A stretch of 64,000 nt of DNA from Vicia villosa (GCF_029867415.1 NW_026705463.1:1-64000), one strand, 5' to 3'. Positions 25,691 through 39,166 are shown, numbered from the stretch's first letter. Notes: generated by a model from the letters alone, not told the origin. Made by a program: numbers and translations.

Positions 25691-28600
25691 CGGGTGGAAC
25701 TTCATTTGGATGTTGTTTAGTAATATGGCTTGAGATCACTTCATCGTCTTCAATAGCATTTACTCCTTGGCTGATGAAATGGGACATTAATCCTCCAGAG
25801 TGAGGACTTTGATCATTCTTCTGAGTTCCATTAGCATAGCACAGACCTAGCTTATCGAACTTGTAAGGTACGTCAAGGAGTTGTCCCCACACTGTGCAAC
25901 CACCCTCTTCGATCACAGCCTTAGCATCTTTGAGATAAGCCATTGTTGGAGTTATTCTTGTAGCAGGAGTAGCAGAAATATGTTTGGCAGTAGAGACAGC
26001 TGGAGGGACCACCTCAAAAGATTGGCAGGGGGTTTCGATGAATTCACCATCCATCTCAACATACTTGGAGTTACTCAGGTGACTAAGCATATATTCTTCT
26101 TCACCATGAACCGTGACGGCCTTGCTTTTTATAGGATATTTTAACTTCTGGTGCAGGGTAGAAGTTACAGCGCTTGCCCCATGTATCCAAGGGCGTCTTA
26201 GTAAACAAGAGTACGCTGGATGAATTTCCATCACATAAAAAGCATAATCAAAGATCTGAGAGCCCACTCTGATTGGGAGCTTAACTTCTCTGTATACTGT
26301 TCTTTTTGACCCGTCGAAGGCTCTTACCACAACATCGCTTGGTCGTAACACAATTCCTTCGAAGTCAAGTTTTTCCAGTACTACTTTTGGTAACACATTT
26401 AATGAGGAACCATTGTCTACCAGCACATGAGACAAAGTGGTGTCGTTACATTCAATAGAAATGTGCAGGGCTTTATTGTGATTTTTCCCAGCAGGTGTCA
26501 AATCAGCATCAGAGAAACCGAGACCGTTATCCACTGTTAGACTGGCTACACAATTTTTAAATTGGTCGACTGAAATCTCCTGTGGTACATGTGCAGCTTT
26601 CAAGAATTTCATCAGGGCTTTGGCATGAGCTTCTAAATACTTCAACAGAGATAACATTGAAATTTTTGAAGCAGTGTGCCCCAGTTGTTCAATAATATTG
26701 TAATCACTTTTGCAAATGATTTTCAATATTTCCTCCATTTCTTGCCTCGAAGGATCTTCAATAGTGACTTCAACAGGTACTTGAACTAGTTCAACTAGTG
26801 GCTCTTTGCCTCGAGTATTGACATCTTGATTAGGAACCGGGACCTGGACTGGAGTAGTAGTAATATTTGGAGAAATTTCTGGCGAAAAGATCCTTCCACT
26901 TCTTGTAATCTTACTAGTCCCCACAATATTATCAACAGCTGGATTTACGGCCTCCTCAGTCGAGGTGTCTTATTTAACCCCATGGACATAAACATTAGCG
27001 CCATAACTCCACGGTACAGCTTTATCTGAGGAATATGGAAATGGAGCCGGATTGGTAATGATTACAGATGCTACTCTAGATGCAGCAGAAATCTTGAAGG
27101 GAGCCTTGGTAGGGATTTTCAATGGTACGTTAGAAACCACTGAGATGTCCTCTATCTTCATCCCATTTGAAAAACCTTCTCACAAATTGTCTATAGAAGG
27201 GAGCTTCTCAAACATAATGATACAACGATCCATCCACTTTTGAATTCCTCTTTTCAGGTTTTCACAACCATTGGGTAGGTGTGCACAATAATAGCAATCA
27301 GGGTAACAACCTGGAAATAAACCAGCTTGTATTAGCTTTCTTTTGATTTCAAGGAGCGGAGTTGACAGTTCTCTCACATCATAGATATAAACAGTGTTCA
27401 TGATAGCATTAACGGCCTTGTCGTGTTTTGGCATAGGCGCAGTGATAACATTTGGAGTCTCTGGAGGATCGAATTCAATTTCCCCAGCATCTCTCATGTC
27501 TTGGATCTTGTTTTTCAGGGCCCAACAATGATCTGCGTCATGTCCAGGACAATTGGAATGGTATGCACATGTTGTGTCGGGGCGATAACTAGGAGAGGAA
27601 GTGTTGACATTCTTCGGAGGGTCTTTCAATGTAATCAGATTTGCCTTTAACAAGTGCTGCAATGCTTGAGAGACTGGCATGTTGATTTTGGTGAAGTTTC
27701 TTCTTGGTGCATCTGGTCGACGCGTATATTTTGGCGGTTGATCTTTTTGAGGTGCAGATGCAGAGATCAGAACAGCCCCTACAGATTGGTGATGCTCACT
27801 TTTGTTGTGACTTTTCTGACTGTGCACTGTATTGACTTCATTTCTCCCACTGATGGGCCTCTTTGTAGTACCAGAGGAGGAGCCTACTTGAATTTTTCCA
27901 CTTTGAATGCCAATTTCGACACGCTCTCCAGTTAATATCAGGTCAGTGAAACCTGATGACGAGCTTCCCAACAAATGACTGTAAAAAGGGCCAGTTAAAG
28001 TGCCCATGAACATGTCGACCAGTTCGCGATCAGATAAGGGAGGTTGAACCCTTCCAGCTAGATCTCTCCATTTTTGTGCATACTCTTTGAAGTTTTCTTT
28101 TGGTGCCATGGTCATGCCCCGTAGTTGAGTACGGGTTGGTGCAAGGTCAGTGTTGTATTGATACTGTTTTTAGAAAGCAGCAGCCAAATCTTCCCAGGTG
28201 TGAACTTTTGTACTTTCCAGTTGGTAGTACCATTCGAGTTGTGTACCCGATATACTTTTTTGGAAGAAATGAATCCACAATCTTTTATCCGCCATATGAG
28301 GTTGTACCTTTCTCACATAGGACCTTAGATGCAGCTTCGGGCAAGAGACTCCATCATACTTTGCAAAGACAGGAACTTTGAACTTTGGAGGGATAACAAC
28401 ATCTGAGACGAGTCCAAGATCATTGAAGTCTAAACTAGGTATTTTTTGTATCTCTATCACTTTCATGCGTTCTTCCAACTGCTGGTATTTGCTATCACCC
28501 TGTTCGTCTTCAGAATGATAATCTTCTTCGTTAGCCGAGAGAGAGGGTTTGGCAGAACCCTGGTGTAATACGGTGAACTGACTTTTATAATCGAAAAATG

Positions 28601-30679
28601 TCGCGGTTTAGCATGAGTCGCCACCGACTTTTATTTTATCCAAACAAGTTAGAAAGGCTAAAAGAAACATAAAAAAACCTTTTTAAAGAAAACTGAGTTC
28701 GGGGGGTAATTTATGCAAAGGGAAGGTGTAAGGCACCCTTTGCATCCATGGTTTTTCATGGGCTCTTAATTGCTTTGCTCTTTGTTTTCAGAAATGTAGA
28801 AGAAGAAGAAAAGTGGACTTTAGCTCGTAAATGAGCGTAGCCATTTTTGAAGAATTTTGAGAAAGAATATTGAAAAAAATTTAGAGCAAGGCAAAGCAAT
28901 TAGAGGCAATTACCTTAAACTTAGATGATAGGTTTCTTTTAGCCTTTCAGGATGAAAGGGTCTATCCACGCCATGAGAGGGCAGGAAGCCTTTCGTTTGG
29001 ATGTAAACGGGTCATCGAGTTATCATTCGCCTTAAGACTGACCCATGCCATAGAGAAGGCAGGTAGTCTAAAGGGAAGGATCAGAACAGCCTTTTTCGTA
29101 GGCAACCAGAGGATACCTCAGCCTTTTTCGTAGGCAACTTCTGAGGGTCGAGGTCATATTAGTGTATCGAAGGCAGCATCATTAGGGTCGTATGACCTTT
29201 ATTTATCGAGGCAGCATGGCTGAGGTATCCTCGTATTCGAGGGACATGGCTATTCTGCAAAAAAACATAAGGCAACAGGCAACAAGGCAACAGCCCCACA
29301 AGTGTGCGTGGGTGCAACAATCACGTGATTAATTCAGAAATTTTATCTTGTAATTAGTGAGTATAAGTTAATTACAATCCTGCACTCCCTACAATTACTA
29401 ACCACAATAATTAATGTTAACAATAATAATGGGGGAAGGGAAATTGTAACCAGCGGAGGAGAGGGGAATTGAAACCAGCGGGATAATAAGTTTGACATAA
29501 ATAATAATTAGAGCAAAGTTTTAGGGTTACCGACATTCGAAGCTTTGGCAATGGGCAAACCCTGAAAAGGTGGGAAAAAGAGAAATAAACAGAAAATAGG
29601 GGTGAGTGCATTATCGGTTCCAATGCAGGTATGGTTAACCCGAATCAATAAAAACAACAATAAAAGAAAAAAGGTAAAAGAAACTTAGCTTCGATTGATG
29701 AAGGTTGATAGTCGGGGTTTGCCTTGAGCATTGACTCTGACCATCTGAGAATTGACAGAAGATAATAGGACGCAGTGAGTGTATGGCTAATTTAATGGCA
29801 ATCAAATTTAACCCTAATTTGATAAAAGAAACAAAATAAAATAGAATGATTATTTAAAATAAATACGAAATAGAACTTAGCTTTTGATTTGATCTGATAT
29901 GGTTGGCGGTCGGAGGAAACCTCGGGGTTGGCCCTGAAAGTATATGGCAAAAGCAAAGGCAGAAGATGGTGAGTGTAGGAAGAGTCCATTGACTTTTGAG
30001 GATGAAACCCTAATAATATTTATAAGGCAAACACATATTTAAATAAAATAATAGGATCGACACTTAGCTTCGTAATAGGCGAGGCGCATAGTCGGGAGGT
30101 GTCTGATAACTACCCTGAAAAATGCACCAAGAAATATATTTTTCAGTGTAGGAAGGATCCTCGTAAACCCTGATTAGGGCACAAGTTAACCATGGTTAAT
30201 AAAATAACTAAAAGTTAACTTAATTAATTATTGATTTTTTAACCTAATTAATTAAATCGGTGAACAACAAATTTTCGATTAAATATTTTAACCCTAATAT
30301 GTAATAGTTTAACACTTTAAATCACTAAATTAAATTAATTAATTATTCAAATCAACTAAGCATTATTAATAATTAAATCAAGGTAATTATCATAAAATGA
30401 CTAATATTGAAACAACAAATTATAATTTTTATATGAAAAAGAAAGAGAAGGAAATTAAAAGTAATTTTTATAAGAAAAAAAAATTAAATAGACTTATTGT
30501 TGAAAAAGAAAATAAATAAAAGACACTAAGCAATTAAAAATAAGAAAAAAGTTGAAAAACTTAGCTTGGATTGTATGCTGCGCATCTATGAAGCCTTTGG
30601 TGCACCTGCGGCTATTGACCGTCTGAGTTACATTGATGATAATCCGGTGATGGATAACTGAAGGCACACGGTACACTTG

Positions 30680-30750
30680 AAGAGGCTGGGTATCGAACCC
30701 AGGTACGGAACGTCCCGAAAATTCGCCCTTGCCAGCTGCACCATCTGCAT
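30680..30750 (-). other. Second tRNA-like segment in solo LTR
   Basis: Minus strand: A-box-like TGGTGCAGCTGGCAAGG (near 30743) and a TGGGTTCGATACCCA B-box arm (30687-30702) that forms a perfect short hairpin. Same orientation as the other tRNA-like segment and as the LTR. Not a complete tRNA. Confidence 0.45.
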
Positions 30751-31932
30751 CATTTGTTAAGCAAACATCTAGACGAAATAATAAATAAAAAAAATAAATG
30801 GATTTGAAAACACAAACAGCGCGCCCTCGTTCTTCTTCTTCGTTGAAACGACTCATGGCCATGGAACTTCCACCATGAAACCTGCAATAATCAGACACTA
30901 AACACAAGATAATAGCCAAGATTAACTATTTGCTACGTCGTGATTCCATTAAAACCCTTGGTTTTGGCCAATTTTGCGTGTATTCTGAATTCCCCAATTT
31001 CCAATTCAGAAACCCTAACCATGGCAATCTAGCATTCCTGCATCAATTCTCAAATTAAACTATCCAGATACAGTCTATGAACTAATACCAACACAAATAT
31101 ATTATCAAAACATGTTTATGAGATTTAAATTGACGTAACCGAACTTTGAAAAAAGTGGTGCAAACCGTGAATGGTAACCACGCAATTCTGGGCCTGTTGG
31201 CTATGGATAATGATCAGGAATCGCTCAAGAGACTTCAAGGAATCAATTGTGATGTTTGTTTTGGCTTAAAGCGAATTGAACCGTTGACTACAAATTCACT
31301 TTTTTTCACGGTTCTTGACCTTTGAAAAGAGGATTCCGAAGCTTCTTTTTTCTGCAAAAACAAAACACAAGGACCAAATACAAACAACACAATATGATGA
31401 TGAATACTTTTGCAGGTTTTGTGATGTTAAAAAGATTTACAAGAATGGTGTTATCCTTGATGGTATTGTTGGTTTTGTAATGATGTATTAGAATTGGTGA
31501 AAGTGAAAAATAGATAACAATGGTGATGTTGTTGTGTTCACGTGAAAGAGTCCTCCCAAATAAGGATTCATTGTTGTTATTATATAAGAGAAAAAAAATT
31601 AGGTTAGAATGATTAAAAGGAATAAAATCAATAATCAATTAAAATAATTAAAATTCAAAATCAAATATTATTTGATTTAAATTTATGATTATTTTAACCA
31701 ATTATATGGATTCTCTCCTAAAATAGAGATTACTATCTAAAAAAGAAAAGGAGAACAAAAAATTATTTTATGATTTTTTTGATATTTTTTATGAATAAAA
31801 TGGGAAAATTAAAAAATTAATATTAACAATTAAAATGATAAAAAGTATTTTCGTGATTTTTTCGAATAAAATTCCAAATGAAATAAAAGAAATAAAATTG
31901 GAAACAAATGAAATATAAAAAAAATACGAAAA

Positions 31933-31997
31933 GCAGGATTCGAACCCAGGACCTTATACTTGCAAGTCTTACAGTCTTACCGACTGGACCATGTCAC
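31933..31997 (-). other. tRNA-like segment in solo LTR
   Basis: Minus strand: an A-box-like TGGTCCAGTCGG (near 31991-31980) and GGTTCGAATCC (31946-31936), a perfect consensus B box, with a TTGCAAG loop-like stretch between them. The two ends do not pair as an acceptor stem, so this is a tRNA-derived (SINE-like) relic and not a working tRNA gene. Confidence 0.5.
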
Positions 31998-32556
31998 TTA
32001 TTAGGAATAAAATGACATTCGCAAATATATGAGGGCAAATTTTGGGGTATGACACATGGTTGCTGTGATTGTCTTCTTGATCACCTTCACCGACTTCTTC
32101 AGGGATTGGCGCCTTTTTGGGCATCCTGGCTGGGACTCTGACTTTCCTCACGAGGTGGCTTAAACTTATAGATCCCTTGGACTTCTTTTTCTTCTTGGTC
32201 ATTAAAGCTTTTAGTTCCTCTTGTCCCTTTGCTAGCTCCAAAATTGCTATCTGAACTTGGGCGTTTTGTGCCTCGAAATTCTTGATGCTTGTTTCAGAAT
32301 CCATCCCTTCTAACTGAAATAAACAGCGAGGAGATGAGAAACCTGTTATGTGAACCTGTTATGCAATGTTTGTGAATGAAATGTATATGAAATGTTTTCA
32401 AGGATCTTAGAATTTAAATTTGTTTAAACAAAAGAGAAACAAACATTTGTTAGTCAAACATTTTATTTCTTTTTTTTCTTTTCTATTTCTTTGTTTTTTT
32501 TATTGCCTCTTTCGGGCTTACAAGATAAAGCAAAAATAAAGAAAATAAAGGATTCT

Positions 32557-33900
32557 TCAAGCCTCCCATGGACGCTTTCTCTTTGCACCCAGGAACATGT
32601 TGATCTGCTGTTCTTCATGGAGTTGTCTGGTGAGCTCCAACACTTTCCTCTCATAGTCTTGACAGTGTGCTTTGAAGGTGTCCCTTTCTTCTCTTAATTG
32701 AACCCAAGATTTCTGCAGCTCTTCCATGTCAGTTGGCATGTCCGGATGTAGAATAACTCGAGGTTCCTCCCCTTCGAATTCTGGCTCAATAGTCACAGGT
32801 AGGATAGCGGGATATGGCATGATGAACTTCTGAGCACGAACACGCACCCATTTGAGGTAAGGTTCCATGGGAATAGAATTCCATTGTCCTAAAGACTTTC
32901 TTTCTACTTTGTAGACACTGCCCCAAGCATGTATAAACCTTCGTCGATATCTTTGGGAATCATCTTCGTAGTCGAACACAATGTCGAGGATGATCATGTC
33001 GTGAGGACCATTTCTTCGTGCATATCCAAATTGGCGCAAAGCTAAGGAGGGATTGTAGGTGATGCCTCCCCTAATGCCAAGGAGTGGCACATTAGGGTAC
33101 TCCCCACAATGGTCAATGAGAGTGATGTTTTCTTGAAAGAAGTTGTTCCACCGGATATCTGAATGAGACAAGGACATAATCCTGCGAGACCATTGCATCC
33201 TTTGCTCGTTTCTCAAAACTGATCGGGGAAGGTGTGATGTAAACCATCTAGCCAGTAGTGGTACACAACACATGAGAGTCCCTCGCTTTTTCATGGTACG
33301 AGTGTGTAGAGAATGTAGAATGTCTCCCAGCAAAGTGGGTACCAGATTGCGGGTTAAGAAAATGTTGATAGCGTGCACACTTATGAATTGGTCGGGATTA
33401 GGGAATAAAACCAACCCATAAATCAAAAGAGCCGCAACTTCTTCAAAAGCTTGGTAACTCCTATCCTTTAATAGTGATTGAGCCTTTCCCATTAAGAACT
33501 TAGCAAGCAAACCCTTGACTCCACTCTTTGTTTCCCAATTAGACTCGACTTCCGACTTTCGTAAATGTAAAGCAGCATCAATGATATCAAGCTTTGGGAT
33601 CTTTTCTAAACCAGTGAAAGGTAATTAATCTCGAACAGGTAGCCCAATTAGTTCAGAGAATTCCTCCTAGGTGGGGACCAATTGATAATCGGGAAATGTA
33701 AAACAATGATGCTCGGGATCAAAGAATTGGAACACGACCCGTATCATGTCTTCTTCAAATTTTGAGGTAACCAAATGGAGTAGGTGACCGTGCCTTTCGG
33801 TGAATTGAGCATTTCTGGGAAATTCTGATATTAATTCCTTAAGTTCAGATGGTACTATTGAGATGTTGATCCGGATATAATCTCTGGTAGCGGGAGCCAT
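32557..33900 (-). pseudogene. Ogre ORF1 (upstream of gag)
   Basis: An extra frame between PBS and gag is a hallmark of Ogre elements. It starts at ATG 33900-33898 and would give about 447 residues, with text such as FTFPDYQLVPT, LLIYGLVLFPN and VPLLGIRGGITYNP. It ends with a Glu/Arg-rich, coiled-coil-like tail. I recognise it as the plant-mobile-domain-like ORF1 protein (DUF7745-type), whose role is unknown. Stops at 33667-33669 and 33625-33627 break it. It is separate from gag, which begins 253 bp downstream. Confidence 0.85.
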
Positions 33901-33912
33901 TACCTGCAACAA

Positions 33913-34559
33913 TAGAAAAAATAAACTCTTTGATCCTTGAAATGATTAGTGAAAAATGATATGTTTATGATGTTATGATGTCAAACATGTGGAAAACACA
34001 AGCAAATCACACAATAGCCTTAGGTTTAAAGGCTTGCACGAGGTTCATAGGTGATACCCTCCCCACTGAAGTTGAGTTGGTTTAAACCTGTCTTAGAATG
34101 GTATTCGGGTTCTATGATCCTTGGAGATAACATCTCAATACGGCACTCGGACGGCCGATCAAAACATTCCTCGAGGATAACCAACTTTGATCAATTTCAA
34201 AGCCAGTTACTTAATAGGTCACAAGTCAAGTTCAACTAAAGGTTCTAAGACAAATTAGTGCTTGATGATATTTCAGAAGCCTAACATACTCCTTGATCGT
34301 TTTCAAGGGATATCAGTACAGACCAAAGTGTCACACTAACAGTGACTACCAGATCAACCATATCGGTACATGTCGTACAGTTTCCTTGGTCTATTGCCAC
34401 ATACTTAAGGTATCTCGAGATTCGGGCTAGAATCTTTCACATAAGTAAATTTAATACCCAAACAAACCTTTGAAAAATAGAACAAACAAGACAAACAATT
34501 GAAAACATCGAAGTGATCTAAACTCTAAGGTAACCCATTTTTAAAAACATTTTGTTTCA
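33913..34559 (-). other. Ogre 5' leader
   Basis: About 650 bp of non-coding sequence between PBS and ORF1. A TATTGTTGCAG directly before the ORF1 start resembles a splice acceptor, but nothing else supports splicing here. Confidence 0.5.
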
Positions 34560-34570
34560 GAGTCGCCAGT
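34560..34570 (-). other. Ogre primer-binding site
   Basis: Two bases plus an A after the 5' LTR end, the minus strand reads TGGCGACTCTG. This can pair with the CCA end of an arginine tRNA, the primer described for Ogre elements. It fixes the element's orientation. Confidence 0.75.
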
Positions 34571-34572
34571 TC

Positions 34573-37500
34573 TGTCGCCTCAGTTTTTTTTTTGGGATAC
34601 GAACTGACTCTTCTTTTATTTTTGAGTTGTGAAAATCAGAGAGTCTCCACCGACTTTTATTTTATCCAATTAAGGAAAGGTTTATAAAAGAAACAGAAAA
34701 AGACCTTAAAGAGATTTAGGGTTCGAGGGTAGGTTATACAAAGGGAAGGTGTTAGCACCCTTTGTATCCATGGTTATTCATGGGCTCTTAATTGCTTAGC
34801 TCACTTGTTTGAATTGTTTGTTTTGCTTGAAATGCTTGTATGTGGTTTTAAATATTTTTGTAAAGAATTAACTTTGTAATGATCTTTGTGCGGATGTATA
34901 CAAAGTGTTTATCTTTCAAAAGATATTTTGATGGTTTGAAAAAAAAAAATTTTAACTTTGTAACGATCCTTGTTTGGATATATAAAAGTGTAGTCTTTTT
35001 GAAAGTTTGTTTTGAAAAAAAAGTGATGTGTAAGAACTTTTGTTGTTTTTGATTGAGCAAGCAATTAGGAGGTATACCCTAAGTTTATAAGGTTCTTTCC
35101 TATTTCTTTAGAAAATTTTCCTTGACTGGATACAGAAGAAAAATTTGAATTGCATTTGAAACAGTAGAATTGATTTTGAAAAGAGTAACAGAGGGATTAC
35201 CCTAAGAGGTGCCAGTGTGATTGTGTTTTGTTTTCAGATATGTTATCTTTGAGATTAGTGATCTAGCGCTTCAATTTTTATTCTTGACATACACGCAGTT
35301 TTATATGTACAGAAATTAAAGTGCGGGAATGTAAAATGCGGAAAGTAAATCTACGCTATTACATCGATTGTGCGAGAAATGTAAACTATGCTATTTACAT
35401 GAATTTGACAAACTATACACTTATCTATGAATTTAAATTGCAATAAGATAAAGGGAAAATATTTTTGGATTTTTGGATAGTTGATTTTCATTAATGCATA
35501 ATTAATTTAATTAAAAGGTTAAGAATTAGAAATAAAATTTACACCTAAAAAGTTAAGTCTAAATTATGTCCAAGTTATTTCTTAATTAATTTTAAAATAA
35601 ATTTTTTTTTTTTTGTGATTTTTTGAAATTGTTTTTTAATCAAAGGAACAAAATTAAAAGCTAATTAAACATTAATTAAGCAAATAATTTAAATGAAAGA
35701 AAAATAAAATGTTTTTTTTTATGTGTCAAAAAATAATTTATCATTTTAGAAAATTAAATCTAAAATTAAAATTATTTTTTGAGATTTTTTAATATTTTTA
35801 AATAATTTTTGAAAGTAATTAAATTAAAAAAAGAAAATAAAAATGAAAATAAATGGCGCTGGATCCTGTGTGGTTTGGATCATGGAGCTCGTGGTGAGCC
35901 TGCGTTTTTGGTTCCTTGGATCAGATTACTAGGAGATCTGATGGCTTTGAATGGAGGTCACATGGTATGCATGCATTGACTGATCACGTGGGATTACAAA
36001 GACTTTTAATAAGTCAGTTGGGTCCCACTCTGCGTGCGTGGACGAATAGAAAAAGAGAGGGAGCGCTGACTGATTGACTAGCCAATGAGGAACGCACACG
36101 TGGAGGTCAACAAGTCCTAGTTACTGTTCATCATCTTCTACACAGCTATGGCAACGGTTTTCTTGGAGTTTCAGCAACGGTTTTGTTTCAGATTTTCTTC
36201 TTCTTTAAACCTGCAAAAAACAATCCAAGCAATAGTTGCAAACAACCCAGATAGCCTAATTAAGACCCCCTGAGTTCATTAGTGTCATTAGTTTTTATTG
36301 AAACATCCTCCATCTAGGAAAACGAAAGCTTCACATCCTTGAGATTCAAAAATGGCACGCTACATTTTAGGGCTTATGGCTCACATGTGACACGTTGGAG
36401 CATCTCTAATTCATGTTAGGAACTCATAAAAATCATTATATTACATTGAAAAGGATTAAAACATGAGATACCAAAATTAAAAGTTTAATAGAATATGGAG
36501 ATATTGTTATGCATGTTCTAAGTAAAACCAATCATGGCCAGTGATCTGAACCTACTCTATGTTAGCCCAGGAGGAGATTGAGGTGATTATTTTGGGTTGA
36601 TATGAGCTTTTACAAAGAAAACAAAAAATTGAAAGTATGTGATATTTTTTTGAAGTTTTAGTGAGTTTGTTAGCTATTCTTTGTGGTCTCTTTTGTGTGT
36701 CTTTTGATGCTCTTGGGCTCATGTACTTATAGGCAAGATTTGAGTGCTGCAAACTTAAGCAACCATGCTTTTCTTCCATACTTGAGTGCCTTTGAAATTT
36801 TGAATTTTTTATGAATAAAAGCTTTGAAAATCTTGGCCATGGCTTCAATTTTCTTCACCCCTCTTGCCATAGGTCTTCTGTACCTCTATGCTTCAGAATT
36901 TGGATCAAACTTGGTGACTCAAGCTAAAGACAAAGCATTGGATCATTATCTTGGATCATTTCTTTTTTAATTTAACTTTAAATGAAGTAAAATTAAATCA
37001 AAAAAGAAATAAAAATGTCATGGGCCTAATGTTGGTCGTGGGTGGCCTTAGACATTATTAGGAACATGTTTGGATCACAAATGCTTGGGCCCTTTTGCAA
37101 AAAAAACAATTTTGATCAATGTTGGTTTCATGCATTTTCCCAAAAAATGACCAACTTCAACAAGGCATAACTCCCTCAATTTTGATCATATGAAAGAGTT
37201 CTTGTACTTTTTAGAAACCTCAAGATGTCCTCTACAAGCTACTTTGGAAGCTTTTTTGCATTTGGAGAAGTTATCTTGATGTTATGGGCTTTGACAAAAA
37301 ACTGCTTTTTGTTGACTTTGAAAATGACCTGTAATGTCTTGGCTCATATTTCCCAAATGTTAAATCCAATGACCATGGGACCAATTTCATTTGAAAGATA
37401 ATTGAATTTTCTTAAAAATAAGCTATGTTTGGAATTTTTCAGATGAACGAGGAAAGAGTTATGGCCGGTCAAAGTTCAGTTGACTTTTTAGGAGAAAACC

Positions 37501-39166
37501 CTAACTTTGAAACTTAGAGTTTTGTTGATTTATGAACTTTTCTTGATGAATTATGATCAACCATTGATCAAATGATAAATATTTTGACAAAATATGGATG
37601 TTGACAAAAAATTGCATTTTTGACTGTCTGTTGACTTTTCGGTCAAACTAGTCGTCTGTTGACTATTTGAGCTGTTGACTGTGCGTCCGAGCGAATCAAA
37701 GTTTGAAAATTTGTTTGGTGGTAATTTTAGACATCTGTAGATCCATGAAATCCATTTGAGGTCTCAAAAACTCGTTCTCCTGAAAAAAAAACAAAAACCC
37801 TAGTTAGGGACTGTTTGTGTAGGAGACAGTTAGGCGTACCTGATTTCTGTGCAGTGTTGAGTCTCTGTTGATCATGTGATTATCAGAAGACTTCTAGAAC
37901 AAAAATATTGGAATTTTGAAATCAAAAATATTGATTTGACTGATGGTACAAACACGGAGAATCGTGCTGTCAGCGGGTTTGACTGTTAACTGGTTGTCTG
38001 GGTATTAACGTAACAGTTAAAGTGAAAACTTAACAGTTAAAGTTAATTTTTTCTTTTTGTTTTTGTTGTGTTAATGTTGAAAATTATTTACATGAGTTGT
38101 TAGAAAAACACAAACATAATAAATAAATAAAATATACTGTACGCGAACGAAATTACTGATAATAATCTTGAGAAGGATTTAATGCACAGAAAAATAAATA
38201 TTTAACTAGCAATAAACACACATAATATTATCTCGATAATTAAGTGACAGTACAATAGACAATAAAATATTTAATACTGACAATACAAATATTACAAATA
38301 TAACGAACAGTACGACAAATATAATGAACGGTACGTTATTTGAAAGCGAAAGATACGACAAACTTTAAGTATGACGATTAAAAAGTCATGCTATAAACAA
38401 CAATATATAGATGTACGGGAGTGCAAGCATCCCAGGTCCGCATTTTTCAGGACTATGCAGACAGAAAAAGGACATGATCACCACAAAAACAGTGATGACA
38501 ACAAGAAAAAACGTATCCACCCACTTTGCCATTTTTGCCGGGGAAGAAGAGAAAATAATTATGAGATAGTATGATAGAAATTTGGGAGATGAGTGAAATT
38601 TGATGTGAGAATTTATGGAAAAAATTAGGGGTATATATAGAGTGAAAAGAAGGATGGAGACGTTGGGGAATGAAGTGATACCGTACAAAAAAGGAAGGTT
38701 TGAGTGGTAGTAGGATTTGAAAGAAAGTGTATAGAATAAAGTTAGGATTTGATTTGAAAGAAAGAGATTTGAAAAGAAAGGAAAAGATTTGAAAACAATA
38801 ATATAGTACAAAAATTAGTGGGAAACAAAACCAATAATAATTTAATTGTTACCAGTACAGTCTGAATTCCCGGACTCTGCGCCTGTAAAATTTAATTTTG
38901 TACCAACTTTGTCAGTATCATTTATCTGAAAATAAATCTCAAATAAACAGTGTATAAAGTGATGAACAGTATTTGGCGTTTGTGTAAGAATAAATTCAAC
39001 AGCGAACCAAAATACCGTATAAAAACATTCTAAAAACTGAGTATTCATAAAATCAGGATATTTATGAAATAAAATCCAAGATTATATAAAACTCCCAATT
39101 TTTAGACAGAAGTCTGTTGCCTTTTTTTTTTTGAAAAAAGATGCGGGCAAATTTTGGGGTATAACA
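34573..39166 (-). repeat. Ogre 5' LTR
   Basis: The promoter-bearing LTR for this orientation. It is 4594 bp against 4585 bp for its partner. By eye, sampled stretches differ by roughly 2 percent; this was not computed. The low divergence points to a fairly recent insertion. The TATA position implies a short U3 (about 530 bp) and a very long transcribed R/U5 of about 4 kb. Confidence 0.97.
38632..38639 (-). promoter_or_regulatory. Ogre LTR TATA box
   Basis: TATATATA, flanked on the minus strand by a pyrimidine-rich CTTTTCACTC upstream. It lies about 530 bp from the LTR start, and transcription would be expected to begin near 38600. The same element is preserved in the other LTR at 18848-18855. 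Confidence 0.65.

Larger units (their letters stand above)
28564..32054 (-). mobile_element. Solo LTR (3491 bp), Ogre-like, nested in Ogre gag
   Basis: On the minus strand it starts TGTCATACCCCAAAATTTGC and ends CCGTATTACA. Flanks are CCTGG (28559-28563) and CATGG (32055-32059), a 5-bp duplication with one mismatch. Removing the LTR and one flank copy restores an uninterrupted gag frame, which fixes the borders. A minus-strand CTTATATAA near 31580 is a plausible TATA box. It contains two tRNA-like segments. It must be younger than the Ogre it sits in. Confidence 0.88.
24991..32304 (-). pseudogene. Ogre gag-protease, split by a solo LTR
   Basis: Starts at ATG 32304-32302. The N-terminal part (32304-32060) has a coiled-coil-like start and a Lys-rich run. 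The nested LTR (28564-32054) then intervenes, and the same frame resumes at 28558. Capsid-type gag lies at 28478-28000 (PPKFKVPVFAKYDG, QLEWYYQLE). A CAYHSNCPGHDADHC knuckle-like motif is near 27540. Protease shows VLVDNGSSLNVLP at about 26395-26430. Beyond it are three tandem repeats of about 55 residues. Stops at 28170, 27180, 26970 and 25266 inactivate it. All parts share one frame, so these are nonsense changes, not frameshifts. Confidence 0.93.
14796..39166 (-). mobile_element. Complete Ogre-type Ty3/gypsy retrotransposon (24.4 kb)
   Basis: Two near-identical LTRs (14796-19380, 4585 bp; 34573-39166, 4594 bp) enclose a minus-strand internal region. Target duplications GTGTG at 14791-14795 and 39167-39171 are identical. 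On the minus strand the LTR starts TGTTATACCCCAAAATTTGC, typical of Ogre LTRs. The order is PBS (arginine tRNA type), extra ORF1, gag-protease, intron, RT/RNase H/second RNase H, integrase, tandem-repeat 3' UTR and polypurine tract. This is the known Ogre layout and size. Several stops and a frameshift inactivate all genes, and a 3.5-kb solo LTR interrupts gag (28564-32054). Confidence 0.96.

Noticed and set aside
31933..31997. Functional tRNA gene (Ala-like loop)
   Set aside because: A and B boxes are present, but the ends cannot form an acceptor stem.
28599..32054. Alternative left border of the nested solo LTR at TGTCGCGG (28599)
   Set aside because: No matching target duplication and gag would not resume; 28564 satisfies both.
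38386..38811. 141-codon minus-strand frame in the Ogre LTR
   Set aside because: In the partner LTR the matching frame is interrupted, it overlaps the promoter region, and no homology is recognised.
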